Below, piece by piece: positions 63,378 to 64,000 of a stretch of 64,000 bases of DNA (positions are counted from its first letter, which is position 1; each line of letters opens with the position of its first letter). The translations under genes and the position numbers were made by a program. The stretch covers positions 44,021-108,020 of the forward strand of contig NZ_FMYF01000013.1 of NCBI RefSeq assembly GCF_900092135.1. Reading direction: 5' to 3'. Source of the DNA: Raineyella antarctica (lineage in GTDB: Bacteria > Actinomycetota > Actinomycetes > Propionibacteriales > Propionibacteriaceae). The notes under the pieces were generated by a model that saw nothing but the letters and a program-made list of their open reading frames with translations, searched no databases and was not told where the DNA came from.

Positions 63378-63659
63378 TCAGGTGCTCCAGGTGGAACTGA
63401 GTCGGGCGGCGGCGAACACCGTGCTGATGGCGTCCGGCGGTAGGACGGTCGGCAGCCCGAGGAGATAGCGGCGCAGCCGCTTGCGGTTGATGACGTGGAC
63501 GTCCTCCGCTTGGGCCCGGATGGTCAGGTCCCCGGCGTTCACCGGGACCACGACGCCCTGCACGGGCACGTCGAACCCGGTGGCCCTTGCCAGCAGCTTC
63601 GCTGCGCGTCGGGCTTCGTGGCGGCTGTTGCGGACGTACGGCTGTCGGCTCCCATTGAC
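63378..63659 (-). pseudogene. 3' remnant of a NERD-domain gene, cut by an ISL3 element
   Basis: About 93 C-terminal residues remain, ending at the stop at 63378. The sequence (VRNSRHEARRAAKLLARATG, then VVVPVNAGDLTIRAQAEDVH and LRRYLLGLP) resembles the C-terminal part of nuclease-related domain (NERD) proteins. The upstream part ends where the ISL3 terminal repeat starts at about 63660. The 5' part would lie beyond the element, outside the window. Confidence 0.6.
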
Positions 63660-64000
63660 GGCTGTTCGTAGTTGAGTGTGGTGGGTCGTTGACGCAAGGG
63701 CTCGTGGCCTTGCGCTGGGATGGGTGTTGCGAGACATCCGCCCAGAGAACAAGGACCACGAGCTGTGATCGAGCCTACGTGCTCGCAGCATGATGCTGCG
63801 AGCGTGATCTTCAACCTGCCCGACTACCACGTCATCGACGCGATCGACCTGCCCCTGGGCGGGAGACGGGTCGTCGTTCGGGCTGACACCATCGCCGATG
63901 CCTGCCCCGACTGCGGGGTCGTGTCCCAGCGGGTCCACGCCTGGTCCCGCCAACGGGTCCGTGACGTCGGGCATGCCGGCGCTCTGGAGGTCGTGGTCCT
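63660..64000 (+). mobile_element. Left end of an ISL3-family insertion sequence
   Basis: The presumed left inverted repeat begins GGCTGTTCGTAGTTGAGTG at 63660, close to the GGCTCTTC start known for corynebacterial ISL3 elements such as IS31831. A transposase gene begins 105 bp in. The right end lies outside the window. ISL3 elements usually duplicate 8 bp; the left flank would be CCATTGAC (63652-63659). Confidence 0.7.
63765..64000 (+). CDS. ISL3-family transposase, partial (3' end outside window)
   Basis: About 78 N-terminal residues are present, from GTG 63765 to the window edge. The N-terminal zinc-ribbon start of ISL3 transposases is visible: VIFNLPDYHVIDAIDL, then VVVRADTIADACPDCG and RVRDVGHAGALEVVV. 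The DDE catalytic domain would lie downstream. An alternative start is the GTG within GCGAGCGTGATC, 13 codons later. Confidence 0.75.
   Translation, partial: MIEPTCSQHDAASVIFNLPDYHVIDAIDLPLGGRRVVVRADTIADACPDCGVVSQRVHAWSRQRVRDVGHAGALEVVV

Overview
The window is high-GC actinobacterial chromosome, most likely from a member of the Propionibacteriaceae. Support: a ribosomal super-operon of actinobacterial type; a Mn/Fe superoxide dismutase that, from memory, closely resembles the cambialistic Propionibacterium freudenreichii enzyme; a 1130-residue protein that fits the pyrophosphate-dependent PEP carboxykinase known from Propionibacterium; many GTG starts; and bifunctional Nnr, CsbD and MgtA-type proteins. 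The lineage call is an inference. I found no rRNA, tRNA or CRISPR array.

Layout. 1-4441 (minus strand): narG (3' end outside the window), narK and mobA, i.e. nitrate respiration plus a step of its molybdenum cofactor. 4517-5389: serB. 5909-18716: S10-spc-secY-adk-map ribosomal/secretion cluster, 24 genes on the plus strand. 18852-22605: an unknown gene and a three-gene ABC transporter of the TrpXYZ type. 22705-26097: putative PPi-type PEP carboxykinase. 26120-28400: yaaA, a DUF1707 protein and a ferritin-like diiron protein. 28544-32642: infA-rpmJ-rpsM-rpsK-rpsD-rpoA-rplQ (alpha operon). 32764-35776: a glycosyltransferase and modAB without modC. 35858-41501 (minus): sodA, a YHS protein, csbD, an RsmC-like methyltransferase, truA, trmB, a membrane protein and gltA. 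41796-50196: rplM-rpsI-glmM, coaA (minus), glmS-acpS-nnr-alr, an envelope-precursor and cofactor block. 50387-54292: mgtA-like mannosyltransferase (minus) and a DEAD-box helicase with a repeat-rich disordered arm. 54417-57735: a GNAT-TsaE fusion, tsaB, rimI and tsaD (t6A tRNA modification). 58029-61616: a GHKL/MORC-like ATPase preceded by 36-bp tandem repeats, a lactate/malate dehydrogenase-like protein and an ACT protein. 61641-62843 (minus): an SPFH protein. 63378-64000: an ISL3-family element cutting into a NERD-domain gene.

How the genes work together. NarG, NarK, MobA and ModAB together describe molybdenum-dependent anaerobic nitrate respiration; PPi-PEPCK and citrate synthase set the PEP/oxaloacetate branch. 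Most of the rest is translation, protein export, tRNA/rRNA modification and cell-wall precursor supply. The most unusual non-coding signal is a set of strong GC hairpins, many without a U-tract, inside and between the ribosomal operons (S14-S8 gap, L15-SecY gap, L36-S13 gap, S4-RpoA gap, after L17). The least explained protein unit is the GHKL ATPase with its tandem-repeat leader.
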